Part shown: one piece after another, positions 18,391 to 27,365 of the stretch
Layout: every line of letters begins with the position of its first letter
Numbering within the stretch: the stretch's first letter is position 1
Assembly: GCA_015057305.1 (NCBI GenBank)
Contig: SVES01000023.1
Span: 1 to 52,414, forward strand
Direction of reading: 5' to 3'
DNA length: 52,414 nt
From: Pseudobutyrivibrio ruminis
GTDB lineage: Bacteria; Bacillota; Clostridia; Lachnospirales; Lachnospiraceae
Position numbers and translations under genes: made by a program
Notes under the pieces: model-generated
What the model saw: only the letters and a program-made list of their open reading frames with translations
Told to the model about the DNA's origin: nothing
The model's database searches: none

Positions 18391-20682
18391 TTGATCAGGC
18401 TATACGCATTACTATTTATGCTCACGGCTTTTATATTATTGGCGTGTGCAGTATATATAGGTACAAAACACACAATTAGAAATAATAAGCTACGGATATC
18501 AATAATGCAATTGTTTACTATTGCAATAGTTACCTGTGCAGCTTATACATATGCAATTATAACAGGCGATATAAAGCGTGCAGAAATTGGTTACGCTATT
18601 TATTTTGCTGGAATCGACTGGATTTTAATTGCATTTCTTTCTTATGCACGTCAGTACACTAGAGTATGGTTGGATAGTTATGCAGCCCCACTGATAACTG
18701 TTACAATTGCCGTAGTAGATAATATTAGCTTGTTTTCAAATTATAAATGGCATCATGCATTTATCCTTAAAGAAAAGTATCTAGGCCCCAATGATTGGTT
18801 TTACGCCTTTGATATCAACGATTATTATTTAGTGCATTTAACCTATTGCTACATAATAGTTGCGCTGATTGTGGCAATATTTATAAAAAAGACCATACAA
18901 ACCAGTGGCTTCCATAGAAACAGATATTCAGCAATTTTGATAATGTTTTTAGGAATAATTCTGCTGAATGTATTGTATTTGTTCTTTGATTACCCTGTGG
19001 ATGTGTCAATTTGCTTTTATGCAATTGGCGCTGCCTTTGTTGGTTATTATTCCTTACTGTACAATCCCAAAACCTTTGTGGAATATATGCTCACCACCAT
19101 TACAGAGCGTATGGAATGTGCTCTGATAGCCTTTGACGAAAATGATAATTGCATTTATTCCAACCAGTTTGCAAACAGGCTATTCTGCCCCACTGGAGAT
19201 AAGAAAATTCATGAGGACAGATTTAGAAAATGGAGAGTAGGCAAGGAAACCAATTCTATATCTAATACAAGCTGGAATGAAGTATACAATATAGATGGTG
19301 ATGAATACCGTTTTGATGTGCATTTTAACAAGATATACGATAAAAAAGGATATTACTGCGGTTGTTATTTATCCTTCTATGATGTGACTGGCGATTACAT
19401 AGCATACGAGGAAGAAAAATATCGAAATAGTCACGATAGTCTGACTGGAGCTCTGAATAGAGAAGGATTTTTTGAAGAGGTTAGAAAAATCCTGAATGAA
19501 AACCAGGGCGTTGAATATGTTATGGTTTGCTGCAATATCAAGGGCTTTAAACTGATTAACGATATTTTTGGTCCGGAAGAAGCAGATCAATTATTAATTA
19601 GGTGCGCAGATACAATAAGAGAAAAAATAAGAAAAGGTTCGACCTTTGCAAGACTCGATGCAGACCGATTTGCAGTTCTAATGCCGAAAAGCAGATACAC
19701 TGAAGAACTGTTCATGACTGGAATGAACCGGGTAAGTAGCTACATTGATAATGCTCAGTATAGAATGGTTATTCTTGTGGGTGTCTATGATATTTTTGAT
19801 AGAGAGGCGCCTGTGATTTCCATGGTGGATGGGGCGTTTTTGGCCATAGATTCAATACGCAATAATTTTAAAAACTCGATTGCATATTATGGTGATATGC
19901 TCCGACATGAATATATGACAGAGCAAAAAATCATTAGTGAATTTGAGGAGGCTTTACAGACAGGGCAATTTGCAATGTTCCTGCAGCCTATTGTTAATGC
20001 CGACAAAAAGGTGGTTATTGCAGAGGCGCTTGTTAGATGGATTCATCCTGACAGAGGAATTATTTCACCAGCTTCATTTATTCCACTGTTAGAAAAAACC
20101 GGGTATATATATAAGCTGGATATGTATATATGGGAGCAGGCTGTTAGACGACTTGCATACTGGGATTCCTTAGGACATGGAGAGCTTTCTATTTCTGTTA
20201 ATATTTCAGTGAAGGATTTCTATTACATTGATTTGTATGAAACTCTAGTAGGACTTGTGGAAAAATATAGCATTGCACCACAACGCCTAAAGCTGGAGAT
20301 TACAGAGTCTGTATTTATGACAGAAAAAGAAAGACAAATAGAAATTATTAATTCTCTTAAGGAATATGGATTCCTTATTGAAATAGATGATTTTGGAAGC
20401 GGATACTCCTCATTAAATATGCTAAAGGAAGTTCCAGCCGATATACTAAAAATGGATATGGCATTTTTGTCAATAGAAGAAAAAAATGCAAGGAAGGGTA
20501 GAAAGATTGTTAACACTATCGTTGCCCTGGCTAAAGCCCTTGATATGTTAGTGATAATTGAAGGGGTAGAAACTCAGAGTCAGGTAGACTACTTGAGCCA
20601 GACTGGAGCTGATTATTTGCAGGGCTATTTCTTTGATAAACCACTTCCAGTTAAGAGATTTGAAGAATTTTATTTAGATTAA
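18391..20682 (+). CDS. 7TM-PAS-(degenerate GGDEF)-EAL c-di-GMP phosphodiesterase
   Basis: Membrane-bound c-di-GMP signalling protein, 763 residues. About seven transmembrane helices (1-225) resemble the histidine-kinase 7TM sensor. A PAS-like domain follows (about 233-335), then a GGDEF-type domain (about 345-490) and an EAL domain (about 505-760). The cyclase signature reads RLDADRF (R421-F427), so GGDEF is lost and cyclase activity is unlikely. The EAL site looks intact: EALVRW (E545), NIS, LEITES, IDDFGSGYSS, LKMD, EGVET and LQGYFF. The TTG start is chosen because GGGGGGAG lies four bases before it. It probably lowers c-di-GMP in response to a membrane or intracellular signal. Confidence 0.9.
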   Translation: MIRLYALLFMLTAFILLACAVYIGTKHTIRNNKLRISIMQLFTIAIVTCAAYTYAIITGDIKRAEIGYAIYFAGIDWILIAFLSYARQYTRVWLDSYAAPLITVTIAVVDNISLFSNYKWHHAFILKEKYLGPNDWFYAFDINDYYLVHLTYCYIIVALIVAIFIKKTIQTSGFHRNRYSAILIMFLGIILLNVLYLFFDYPVDVSICFYAIGAAFVGYYSLLYNPKTFVEYMLTTITERMECALIAFDENDNCIYSNQFANRLFCPTGDKKIHEDRFRKWRVGKETNSISNTSWNEVYNIDGDEYRFDVHFNKIYDKKGYYCGCYLSFYDVTGDYIAYEEEKYRNSHDSLTGALNREGFFEEVRKILNENQGVEYVMVCCNIKGFKLINDIFGPEEADQLLIRCADTIREKIRKGSTFARLDADRFAVLMPKSRYTEELFMTGMNRVSSYIDNAQYRMVILVGVYDIFDREAPVISMVDGAFLAIDSIRNNFKNSIAYYGDMLRHEYMTEQKIISEFEEALQTGQFAMFLQPIVNADKKVVIAEALVRWIHPDRGIISPASFIPLLEKTGYIYKLDMYIWEQAVRRLAYWDSLGHGELSISVNISVKDFYYIDLYETLVGLVEKYSIAPQRLKLEITESVFMTEKERQIEIINSLKEYGFLIEIDDFGSGYSSLNMLKEVPADILKMDMAFLSIEEKNARKGRKIVNTIVALAKALDMLVIIEGVETQSQVDYLSQTGADYLQGYFFDKPLPVKRFEEFYLD

Positions 20683-20683
20683 T

Positions 20684-20727
20684 AACAGGTCCACTTCTTG
20701 CTAGGGGTGGACTTGTTTTATTTTTTG
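20684..20727 (+). terminator. intrinsic terminator after the EAL gene
   Basis: CAGGTCCAC (20686-20694) pairs with GTGGACTTG (20707-20715), with one G-U pair, followed by TTTTATTTTTT. Confidence 0.8.
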
Positions 20728-20788
20728 TATTAAAATGGAAAAGCTATTTGTAGGTAGCGTTTAATAAAATGTAGATAAGGAGATTAAA

Positions 20789-22228
20789 ATGGCACAGGAA
20801 AAAAAGCTGGTAGAAGCGATTACCTCTATGTCTGAGGATTTCGCACAGTGGTATACCGATGTAGTTGTTAAGGCTGATTTGATTGCGTATTCATCAGTAA
20901 AAGGATGCATGATTATCAAGCCCGATGGTTATGCTATCTGGGAAAATATCCAGCACGAGTTAGACAGAAGATTCAAAGAGACAGGAGTACAAAATGTATA
21001 TATGCCGATGTTTATTCCTGAGAGTCTTCTTCAGGTTGAGAAGGATCATGTTGAGGGATTTGCACCAGAGGTAGCTTGGGTTACACATGGTGGTCTTAAC
21101 CCGCTTCAGGAGCGTCTTTGCGTTCGTCCTACTTCAGAGACTCTTTTCTGTGATTTCTATAAGGATATCATCCACTCTCACAGAGATTTACCAAAGGTTT
21201 ACAACCAGTGGTGCTCAGTAGTTCGTTGGGAGAAGGAGACACGTCCATTCCTCCGTTCACGTGAGTTCTTGTGGCAGGAGGGCCATACAGCACATGCTAC
21301 AGCTGAGGAGGCAGAGGCACGTACTGTTCAGATGCTTAATCTATACGCAGATTTTTGTGAGGAAGTCCTTGCAATGCCTGTAGTTCGTGGACAGAAGACA
21401 GAAAAAGAAAAGTTCGCAGGTGCTGAGGCTACATACACAATCGAGGCACTTATGCATGATGGTAAGGCTTTACAGTCTGGTACATCACACAACTTTGGCC
21501 AGAACTTCTCTAAGCCATTTGGTATTCAGTACACAGATAAGAACAATCAGCTTCAGTATGTTCACCAGACATCTTGGGGCATGACTACACGTCTTATCGG
21601 TGCTATCATTATGGTACATGGTGATGATTCAGGTCTTGTACTTCCACCACGTATCGCACCTACACAGGTAATAGTTATTCCTATTCAGCAGAAGAAGGAA
21701 GGGGTACTTGAGAAGGCAGGCGAGGTTTGTGAACGTCTTGGTAAGACAATGCGTGCTAAGCTTGATGATTCTGACAAGAGCCCAGGTTGGAAGTTCAATG
21801 AGGCGGAAATGCGCGGTATCCCTGTACGTGTAGAACTTGGACCTAAGGATATCGAGGCTGGCAAGTGTGTACTTGTTCGTCGTGATACACGTGAAAAGAT
21901 TGAATGTCCTCTTGACCAGATTGAGGCAAAGGTAGCTGAGCTTCTTGAGACTATTCAGAAGGATATGTTTGAGCGCGCTAAGGCTCACCGTGATAGTCAT
22001 ATCTGGGATGCTCACAACTATGCTGAGTTCACAGAAATAGCTAACAACAAGCCAGGTTTCATTCGTGCTATGTGGTGCGGCGATGAAGCTTGTGAGAACA
22101 AGATTAAAGAAGATTTAGCAGTAACTAGCCGTTGTATGCCATTTAATGATCAGGAACAGATTTCTGATGTTTGCGCATGCTGTGGTAAGCCGGCTAAGAA
22201 ATTAGTATATTGGGGTAAAGCTTATTAA
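20789..22228 (+). CDS. proS: prolyl-tRNA synthetase, archaeal/eukaryotic-type
   Basis: Charges tRNA-Pro with proline. At 479 residues it is the short class lacking the editing insertion of the roughly 570-residue bacterial ProRS. It ends in YWGKAY, the C-terminal Tyr typical of the archaeal type, preceded by a Cys-rich zinc-like segment (CACCGKP). Class II motifs are seen in [38 protein letters not shown] and the C-terminal anticodon domain. The ribosome site is AAGGAG. No T-box leader fits in the short upstream gap. cca starts one base after its stop. Confidence 0.96.
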   Translation: MAQEKKLVEAITSMSEDFAQWYTDVVVKADLIAYSSVKGCMIIKPDGYAIWENIQHELDRRFKETGVQNVYMPMFIPESLLQVEKDHVEGFAPEVAWVTHGGLNPLQERLCVRPTSETLFCDFYKDIIHSHRDLPKVYNQWCSVVRWEKETRPFLRSREFLWQEGHTAHATAEEAEARTVQMLNLYADFCEEVLAMPVVRGQKTEKEKFAGAEATYTIEALMHDGKALQSGTSHNFGQNFSKPFGIQYTDKNNQLQYVHQTSWGMTTRLIGAIIMVHGDDSGLVLPPRIAPTQVIVIPIQQKKEGVLEKAGEVCERLGKTMRAKLDDSDKSPGWKFNEAEMRGIPVRVELGPKDIEAGKCVLVRRDTREKIECPLDQIEAKVAELLETIQKDMFERAKAHRDSHIWDAHNYAEFTEIANNKPGFIRAMWCGDEACENKIKEDLAVTSRCMPFNDQEQISDVCACCGKPAKKLVYWGKAY

Positions 22229-22229
22229 T

Positions 22230-23555
22230 ATGAATTTACCAGCAGACGTTTCAAAAATAATAAATATTTTAGAATCTAACGGACACGAAGCCTATGCAGT
22301 GGGCGGCTGTGTCCGTGACTGCATTCTAGGGAAAATTCCTCACGACTGGGATATAACCACATCGGCTTTGCCAGAAACGGTAAAGTCTTATTTTGATAGA
22401 ACCTTTGATACTGGAATAGAGCATGGTACAGTTACAGTATTGCTCCACGGCGAGGGGTACGAGGTTACCACATATCGTGTGGATGGCAAATACGAGGACG
22501 GCCGTCATCCGAAGGAAGTCACCTTTACAGCATCTTTAGAGGAAGACCTTAAGAGGCGGGATTTCACCATCAACGCCATGGCTTACAATGATAGTAAGGG
22601 GCTTGTGGATTTGTTTGGCGGCAAGGAGGATTTAGAGGCAGGCATTATTCGAGCTGTTGGGAATCCTACAGAGCGTTTCACTGAGGATGCCCTTCGTATG
22701 TTGCGTGCTCTTAGATTCTCAGCTCAGCTAGGCTTTGAGATAGAGTCTGAGACCTATAAGGCTATCTGTGAGCTGGCACCTACCCTTGATAGAATCAGTG
22801 CCGAGCGAATCCAAGTGGAGATGGTGAAGCTGGTTACTTCAGATCACCCAGAAAGGCTTAGAGAAGTCTATAACACAGGGCTTTCAAAGGTATTCTTCCC
22901 AGAGCTTAATGTGATGATGGAATGTGAGCAGAATAACAAGCATCACATGTACACAGTAGGTGAGCATGCCATCAAGGCTATGGAGCTATCACCAGCGGAT
23001 AAAGTAATACGCCTTACAATGATGCTTCATGACATAGCCAAGCCGGCCTGCAAGACTACAGACGATAAAGGGCAGAACCATTTTAAGCTTCATCCTGTAA
23101 AGGGGGCTGAGATGGCTCGTGATGTGCTTAGACGCCTTAAGTTTGATAATGACACCACAGATAAGGTTTGCAATCTGGTAAAGAACCATGACGACAGGCC
23201 AGAAATAACAGAGCGTAATGTACGCAGGATGATTATCAGGGTAGGACAGGAAAATTTTGACGATTTGCTGGCTGTTAAGCGTGCTGATTGCCTGGCTCAG
23301 AGCATGTATCATCGTCAGGAAAAGCTTGCTTACATTGATGAACTAGAGGAAATGTACAATGCTATAATTGCAGCAGGGAATTGCCTTAAGATAAAGGATT
23401 TGAAGATAAACGGTAGGGATTTGATAGATATGGGAGTTCCACAGGGACAGCGCATCGGAGAGATTTTAAAGGCTGTTTTTGACGAGGTTGTGGATAATCC
23501 TGAATTAAATGAGAGAGAATATTTATTAAATCGAGTTAAAGATATGCTACAATAA
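22230..23555 (+). CDS. cca: CCA tRNA nucleotidyltransferase with HD domain
   Basis: Adds or repairs the 3' CCA of tRNAs. The 441 residues start with the polymerase-beta fold motifs (GGCVRD near residue 25, then DWDITTSALP), continue with RRDFTINAMAYN and the RNA-binding head (RFTEDALRMLRALRFSAQLGF), and end with an HD domain (MLHDIAKP, near residue 270) that may give phosphohydrolase activity. It sits one base after proS, so the two form a tRNA-maturation pair. The lipoprotein gene follows after four bases. Confidence 0.95.
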   Translation: MNLPADVSKIINILESNGHEAYAVGGCVRDCILGKIPHDWDITTSALPETVKSYFDRTFDTGIEHGTVTVLLHGEGYEVTTYRVDGKYEDGRHPKEVTFTASLEEDLKRRDFTINAMAYNDSKGLVDLFGGKEDLEAGIIRAVGNPTERFTEDALRMLRALRFSAQLGFEIESETYKAICELAPTLDRISAERIQVEMVKLVTSDHPERLREVYNTGLSKVFFPELNVMMECEQNNKHHMYTVGEHAIKAMELSPADKVIRLTMMLHDIAKPACKTTDDKGQNHFKLHPVKGAEMARDVLRRLKFDNDTTDKVCNLVKNHDDRPEITERNVRRMIIRVGQENFDDLLAVKRADCLAQSMYHRQEKLAYIDELEEMYNAIIAAGNCLKIKDLKINGRDLIDMGVPQGQRIGEILKAVFDEVVDNPELNEREYLLNRVKDMLQ

Positions 23556-23559
23556 TCGT

Positions 23560-24825
23560 ATGAATGGGATTTTTACAAAAAAGACAATTAAATTAATACT
23601 TGCAGTGGTTTGTTTTGCAGCTTTTTTATCAGCCTGTGGAAGCCATCCAAATGATGCCACAGTTACGAATCATACTGGTTCTGCCATTTCATCTAAGGAG
23701 GAAACAGTGGAAAATGTCGAAACTGTGACTGTGGATGAAGCGAAAGAGCTATATATCGTAGAAGGGCTGGATATGACTGATGAGACAATATCCTTGTACT
23801 CTTTGTCCGAAAAAAAGCAGTATAGATATAACTATAATATGACCACACGTTTTTTAGATAAATATGGAGAAAATAGCGTGTGGGCAAGCTTTACCACAGG
23901 TACAGTTGTAACTATTGGTGATTTGTTGCCATCCTCGGGTGCCCTATCCTCTGTGCAAAAATCCAAGGATGTTTGGATTTATCAGGATATTTCTAAATAT
24001 AAGCTAGAGCCAGAAAAGAATCTTATTTCTATAGATGGTAGCAATTACAAGATAACAGACACCACTAAGATGTATTCAGATACAGAAAAGATATTACCTT
24101 CTGAAATAGGTGCTGACGATATCATCACTGTTGTTGGTCAGGATAAGGAGGTTATATCCATTGCTGTTACTACAGGCCATGGCTATATTTACTTAACCAA
24201 CACAGAGCTTTTTGATGGAAGTATGATATTTATCGGAAGGAAGATAGTATCAACAGTATATGGCAATGAAATGATAGAGGTTCCAGAAGGAACCTATCAA
24301 ATTACAGTTGCCAATAATGGTTGGGGAGGTACTGGCGAATACACAGTAACTCGCAATACAACAACGGAGGTTAATCTGGACAGCTTAAAGGGGGAAGGAC
24401 CATCCTATTGCTTAATTACCTTCTTAGTTACAGTGCCAGACACATATGTATATATTGACGGAACTATGGTGGATGTAACACAGCCCCAATATGTACAGTA
24501 TGGTACACATAAACTTGTGGTCACATGTGAAGGCTATGAGTCTTGGAAAAAGACCTTAGTTGTCAACTCTGAATCTGCGACTATTACATTAGAGCTAGAG
24601 TCAACTACTGGAACCACATCGGCTGATGAAAGTACGGATACTGAAACTGAAACGGAAAATTCAGATACGGGAGAGGCAACTACAGAAACTGAAGAAACCA
24701 CATCCGAAAGCACATCCGAAAGCACAGAAGAAGAAACAGCTGGAAGTACTATAAAGGACGATTATGACTACGAAGTGGATTATTTATCTACTGTCTCTGA
24801 CTTAATCAGTAATTTAATGAATTAA
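23560..24825 (+). CDS. PEGA-domain lipoprotein
   Basis: A 421-residue exported lipoprotein of unknown role. The signal peptide ends in the lipobox LSAC (Cys26). A middle region of about 200 residues has no clear family. Two segments resemble PEGA repeats: one with VPEGTYQITVANNGW, and one with VTVPDTYVYIDGTMV then YGTHKLVVTCEGYESWKKTL. PEGA domains are surface or wall-associated beta domains. The tail (about 345-400) is rich in Thr, Ser and Glu, like a spacer, and contains a 12-bp tandem repeat. It is coupled to cca by a four-base gap with a weak ribosome site. Confidence 0.75.
   Translation: MNGIFTKKTIKLILAVVCFAAFLSACGSHPNDATVTNHTGSAISSKEETVENVETVTVDEAKELYIVEGLDMTDETISLYSLSEKKQYRYNYNMTTRFLDKYGENSVWASFTTGTVVTIGDLLPSSGALSSVQKSKDVWIYQDISKYKLEPEKNLISIDGSNYKITDTTKMYSDTEKILPSEIGADDIITVVGQDKEVISIAVTTGHGYIYLTNTELFDGSMIFIGRKIVSTVYGNEMIEVPEGTYQITVANNGWGGTGEYTVTRNTTTEVNLDSLKGEGPSYCLITFLVTVPDTYVYIDGTMVDVTQPQYVQYGTHKLVVTCEGYESWKKTLVVNSESATITLELESTTGTTSADESTDTETETENSDTGEATTETEETTSESTSESTEEETAGSTIKDDYDYEVDYLSTVSDLISNLMN
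24699..24722 (+). repeat. two tandem copies of a 12-bp unit in the lipoprotein gene
   Basis: CACATCCGAAAG occurs twice in direct succession (24699-24710 and 24711-24722), encoding a repeated Thr-Ser-Glu-Ser step in the low-complexity tail. Copy number could vary in frame. Confidence 0.9.
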
Positions 24826-24958
24826 ATAATGTGAAAAAGATGTGAACAATCCGAAAAATCAAGGCTTTGTAAATAGTAATAATGTTTAAAAATTATGTTA
24901 GAAATTTGTAATAATCCATAAAAACCTTATAAAATCGGGACTTTTTCGGGTTTTGTTG

Positions 24959-24987
24959 TTGACAGAGCAAGTTAAAACAATTATAAA
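24959..24987 (+). promoter_or_regulatory. strong promoter for hup
   Basis: A consensus TTGACA (24959-24964) and TATAAA (24982-24987) are 17 bp apart, giving a leader of about 60 bases. This fits the high expression expected for HU. Confidence 0.85.
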
Positions 24988-25052
24988 AGATATTGTAGTT
25001 AGGGCGAAAAACCTTACTAAATATTAATACAAATTCTCGAGGAGGAATAGTA

Positions 25053-25325
25053 ATGAACAAGACAGAATTAGTAGCAGCTATCGCTAGCAAGGCTAACATT
25101 TCTAAGAAGGACGCAGAGGCTTCTGTAAAGGCATTCACAGAGGTTGTAGCTGAAGAACTTAAGAAGGGGGAGAAGATTCAGCTTGTAGGCTTCGGTACAT
25201 TCGAAGTTTCTCAGAGAGCTGCTCGTACAGGTAGAAACCCACAGACAGGCGCTGAGATGAAGATTCCTGCATCTAAGGCTCCTAAGTTTAAGGCTGGTAA
25301 GGCTCTTAAGGATTCTATCAACTAG
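25053..25325 (+). CDS. hup: HU-family DNA-binding protein
   Basis: Small histone-like protein (90 residues) that bends and compacts DNA. The full HU fold is visible: MNKTELVAAIASKANISKKDAE at the N-terminus, VGFGTFEVSQRAARTGRNPQTG in the DNA-binding arm with its conserved Arg/Pro tip, and a C-terminal helix (FKAGKALKDSIN). A perfect AGGAGG precedes the ATG. It has its own strong promoter and terminator, so it is monocistronic even though it opens the conserved rqcP-divIC-tilS-hpt-ftsH cluster. Confidence 0.97.
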   Translation: MNKTELVAAIASKANISKKDAEASVKAFTEVVAEELKKGEKIQLVGFGTFEVSQRAARTGRNPQTGAEMKIPASKAPKFKAGKALKDSIN

Positions 25326-25350
25326 TCATTTTATTTAGCTAAATGATGGT

Positions 25351-25379
25351 GGGGTTCGGCTATGCCGAACCCCTTTTTT
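25351..25379 (+). terminator. intrinsic terminator after hup
   Basis: GGGGTTCGGC (25351-25360) pairs perfectly with GCCGAACCCC (25364-25373), with a TAT loop and six T. Confidence 0.95.
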
Positions 25380-25388
25380 AAGACCTTC

Positions 25389-25475
25389 GCTAGTTACGGC
25401 TACAAGCCTAATGATTTCTTCGCTCAGCCAAAGAAGGCTTCGCTTAAGAAATATTAGAGCTTGATGCCTACTAGC
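25389..25475. repeat. 87-base imperfect palindrome between hup and rqcP
   Basis: The left arm (25389-25420, starting GCTAGTTACGGC) is the near-complement of the right arm (25446-25475, ending GATGCCTACTAGC). Matching blocks are GCTAGT/ACTAGC, GGC/GCC, CAAGC/GCTTG, TAAT/ATTA and ATTTCTT/AAGAAAT. The 25-base apex contains AGCC/GGCT. It may be a REP-like element or a structured RNA. No second copy was noticed in this window. Confidence 0.55.
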
Positions 25476-25511
25476 TTACGTTGTGACAATAAAAGAGGTT
25501 GTAATTACGAT

Positions 25512-25751
25512 ATGAGACTAGACAAGTATTTAAAAGTAAGTAGATTGATAAAACGTCGTACTGTTGCTAATGAAGCATGCGACAGCGGTCGAGTACAAAT
25601 TAATGGAAAAATTGCGAAAGCGTCCACTGATGTCAAAATTGGTGATATAATAGATATAGCATTTGGAAACAAAAATGTTAAGGTGGAGGTTCTGGATATT
25701 CAGGAAACCACCAAGAAGGATGAAGCAGCGGAGCTATTTAAGTATGTCTAA
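25512..25751 (+). CDS. rqcP: S4-domain RNA-binding protein, RqcP/YabO-like
   Basis: A 79-residue protein that is almost entirely an S4 RNA-binding domain: MRLDKYLKVSRLIKRRTVA, then SGRVQINGKIAKASTDVKIGD. In Firmicutes this gene, between hup and divIC, is yabO/rqcP. It helps RqcH add alanine tails during ribosome-associated quality control. The ATG at 25512 matches the usual family start; a longer frame from 25461 is unlikely. AGAGG lies 13 bases upstream, further than ideal. It overlaps divIC by eight bases. The yabP and yabQ genes that normally follow are missing. Confidence 0.85.
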   Translation: MRLDKYLKVSRLIKRRTVANEACDSGRVQINGKIAKASTDVKIGDIIDIAFGNKNVKVEVLDIQETTKKDEAAELFKYV

Positions 25752-26052
25752 TAGAAGAAGGATTCGCCGACGAAAGAAAACCTCTACGGGTAGAATATAT
25801 GTGGCAATCATAATGCTCTTTATGATTGGTGCGATGACAGTCCAAATGGTCAATTTGTATAATAAGAATCAAGAGTACAAAAAGACTGAGGAGGCTTTAC
25901 AGGAGCAGTTGGATTCCGCTAAAGAAAAGCAGGAGCAATTAAAGGAAGAGGAAGAATATGTAGGCTCTGATGAGTATATTGAGAAGGAAGCATCAGAGAA
26001 GCTTGGATTAACACATGACAATTGGATCATTTTTAAAGAAAAAGAGAATTAA
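25744..26052 (+). CDS. divIC: septum formation initiator, DivIC/FtsB-like
   Basis: Cell-division membrane protein of 102 residues. It has an Arg/Lys-rich cytoplasmic N-terminus (NRRRIRRRKK), one transmembrane helix (about 19-38) and an external coiled coil (about 40-75, Gln/Glu/Lys heptads), then a short tail with SDEYIEKEASEKLGL. That tail resembles the YIE..AREKLG pattern of DivIC/FtsB. It works with FtsL and DivIB at the septum. The start at 25744 has GGAG ten bases upstream and overlaps rqcP by eight bases; the 3' end overlaps tilS by 38 bases. Confidence 0.85.
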   Translation: MSNRRRIRRRKKTSTGRIYVAIIMLFMIGAMTVQMVNLYNKNQEYKKTEEALQEQLDSAKEKQEQLKEEEEYVGSDEYIEKEASEKLGLTHDNWIIFKEKEN

Positions 26053-27361
26053 TGAATATATTGAAAAATATAATATGATTCATAGAGGCGATGGAATAAT
26101 ACTTGGTCTATCAGGTGGACCAGATTCCGTGTGCCTCTTTTTTGTATTATTAGCATTGGCAGCAGATTATGATTTATCTATAAAGGCGGTACACGTAAAT
26201 CATATGATTAGAGGAGTAGACGCTGATGAAGACGAAGCATATGTAAGACAGCTTTGCGCAGACTATCAGGTGCCTTTGGACGTGCTTAAATTCGATATTC
26301 CTAAAATGGCTAAGGAATCTGGCAGATCCATGGAGGAAGAGGCTCGTATGGCTCGCTATGATGCCTTCGAGAAGGCAGCTATGGAAATGGAAAAAGATGG
26401 ACTCAGTGCAAAGATAGCTATTGCTCATAACGCTGATGATAATGCAGAAACGGTTATTTTTCATATGGCACGAGGTGCTGGATTGGACGGAATGTGTGGC
26501 ATTTCTCCAGTAAGAGATAGAATAATTAGACCATTGCTAGTAGTTAAGAAACAAGAAATATTAGATTTTTTAGAAGAAAATGGAATTCCATATTGTATAG
26601 ATGCAACAAATGCAGAAACTGATTATGACAGAAATAGAATAAGGCATAATATATTGCCTGAATTAAACAAGGTTAATGAAAAGGCAGTTGAACATATATC
26701 TGAAATGACAGCCAGGCTTGCAGAGGTTTCAGAGTTTTTATCCATGGAGGCAAGTGGCTTACTGCAAATGGCACAGCTTGAAAATAACAAACTTAGAAAG
26801 CGAACTATTGCTACAGCACCAAGGGTTGTAGCTGCACAGGCCCTCAAGGATTACATAAGCAATTATATGCCACAAAAGAAGGATGTGGCTGCGGTACACA
26901 TAGAAGCAATTCTTGGACTATTAAATGCTGATGGTGAGCGGCAAATCCAGCTTCCATACCAAAAGACTTTAATTATTTCCTATGAGGAAATATATGTTAT
27001 AGAAGACGAGACAAATAGCACTAATTTAAATTTTAGCTATAGAGAATTTGACTTCAAACCAGGCATGGAATACCCTAAGGAAATCTATACTAAATGGTTT
27101 GATTGTGATAAAATAGGGGCTAATGTTGTAGTACGAACTCGCTCGGCAGGTGATTATCTTTGTATTGATTCCCAGGGAAATCGAAAATTAATACAAGATT
27201 ATTTTGTGGATGAGAAAATCCCGAAGCATTTGCGGGACCAGGTGCCCCTTGTGTGTGATGGACAGCATGTAATGTGGGTAGTTGGGCACAGAATTAGCGA
27301 GTATTACAAGATTACAGATGATACCACTCGAGTATTAGAGATAAGTTGCATGGAGGAATAA
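26015..27361 (+). CDS. tilS: tRNA(Ile)-lysidine synthetase
   Basis: Modifies the wobble C34 of tRNA-Ile(CAU) to lysidine so that it reads AUA. The 448 residues have the N-terminal PP-loop ATPase (SGGPDS, S33-S38), MEEEARMARYDAFEKAA and HNADDNAET, and the C-terminal TilS domain (RSAGDYLCI... KIPKHLRDQVPLVCDG). The ATG at 26015 overlaps divIC by 38 bases and lacks a strong ribosome site. The next in-frame ATG (26075) would cut into the conserved N-terminus, so the first is preferred. No spoIIE gene lies upstream. Confidence 0.95.
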   Translation: MTIGSFLKKKRINEYIEKYNMIHRGDGIILGLSGGPDSVCLFFVLLALAADYDLSIKAVHVNHMIRGVDADEDEAYVRQLCADYQVPLDVLKFDIPKMAKESGRSMEEEARMARYDAFEKAAMEMEKDGLSAKIAIAHNADDNAETVIFHMARGAGLDGMCGISPVRDRIIRPLLVVKKQEILDFLEENGIPYCIDATNAETDYDRNRIRHNILPELNKVNEKAVEHISEMTARLAEVSEFLSMEASGLLQMAQLENNKLRKRTIATAPRVVAAQALKDYISNYMPQKKDVAAVHIEAILGLLNADGERQIQLPYQKTLIISYEEIYVIEDETNSTNLNFSYREFDFKPGMEYPKEIYTKWFDCDKIGANVVVRTRSAGDYLCIDSQGNRKLIQDYFVDEKIPKHLRDQVPLVCDGQHVMWVVGHRISEYYKITDDTTRVLEISCMEE

Positions 27362-27365
27362 TAAA

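Noticed and set aside
20728..20788. T-box leader before proS
   Set aside because: The gap is about 60 bases and has no T-box sequence or specifier stem.
25461..25511. N-terminal extension of the S4-domain protein
   Set aside because: The extra 17 residues match nothing in the family and run into the palindrome; MRLDKYL at 25512 is the standard start.
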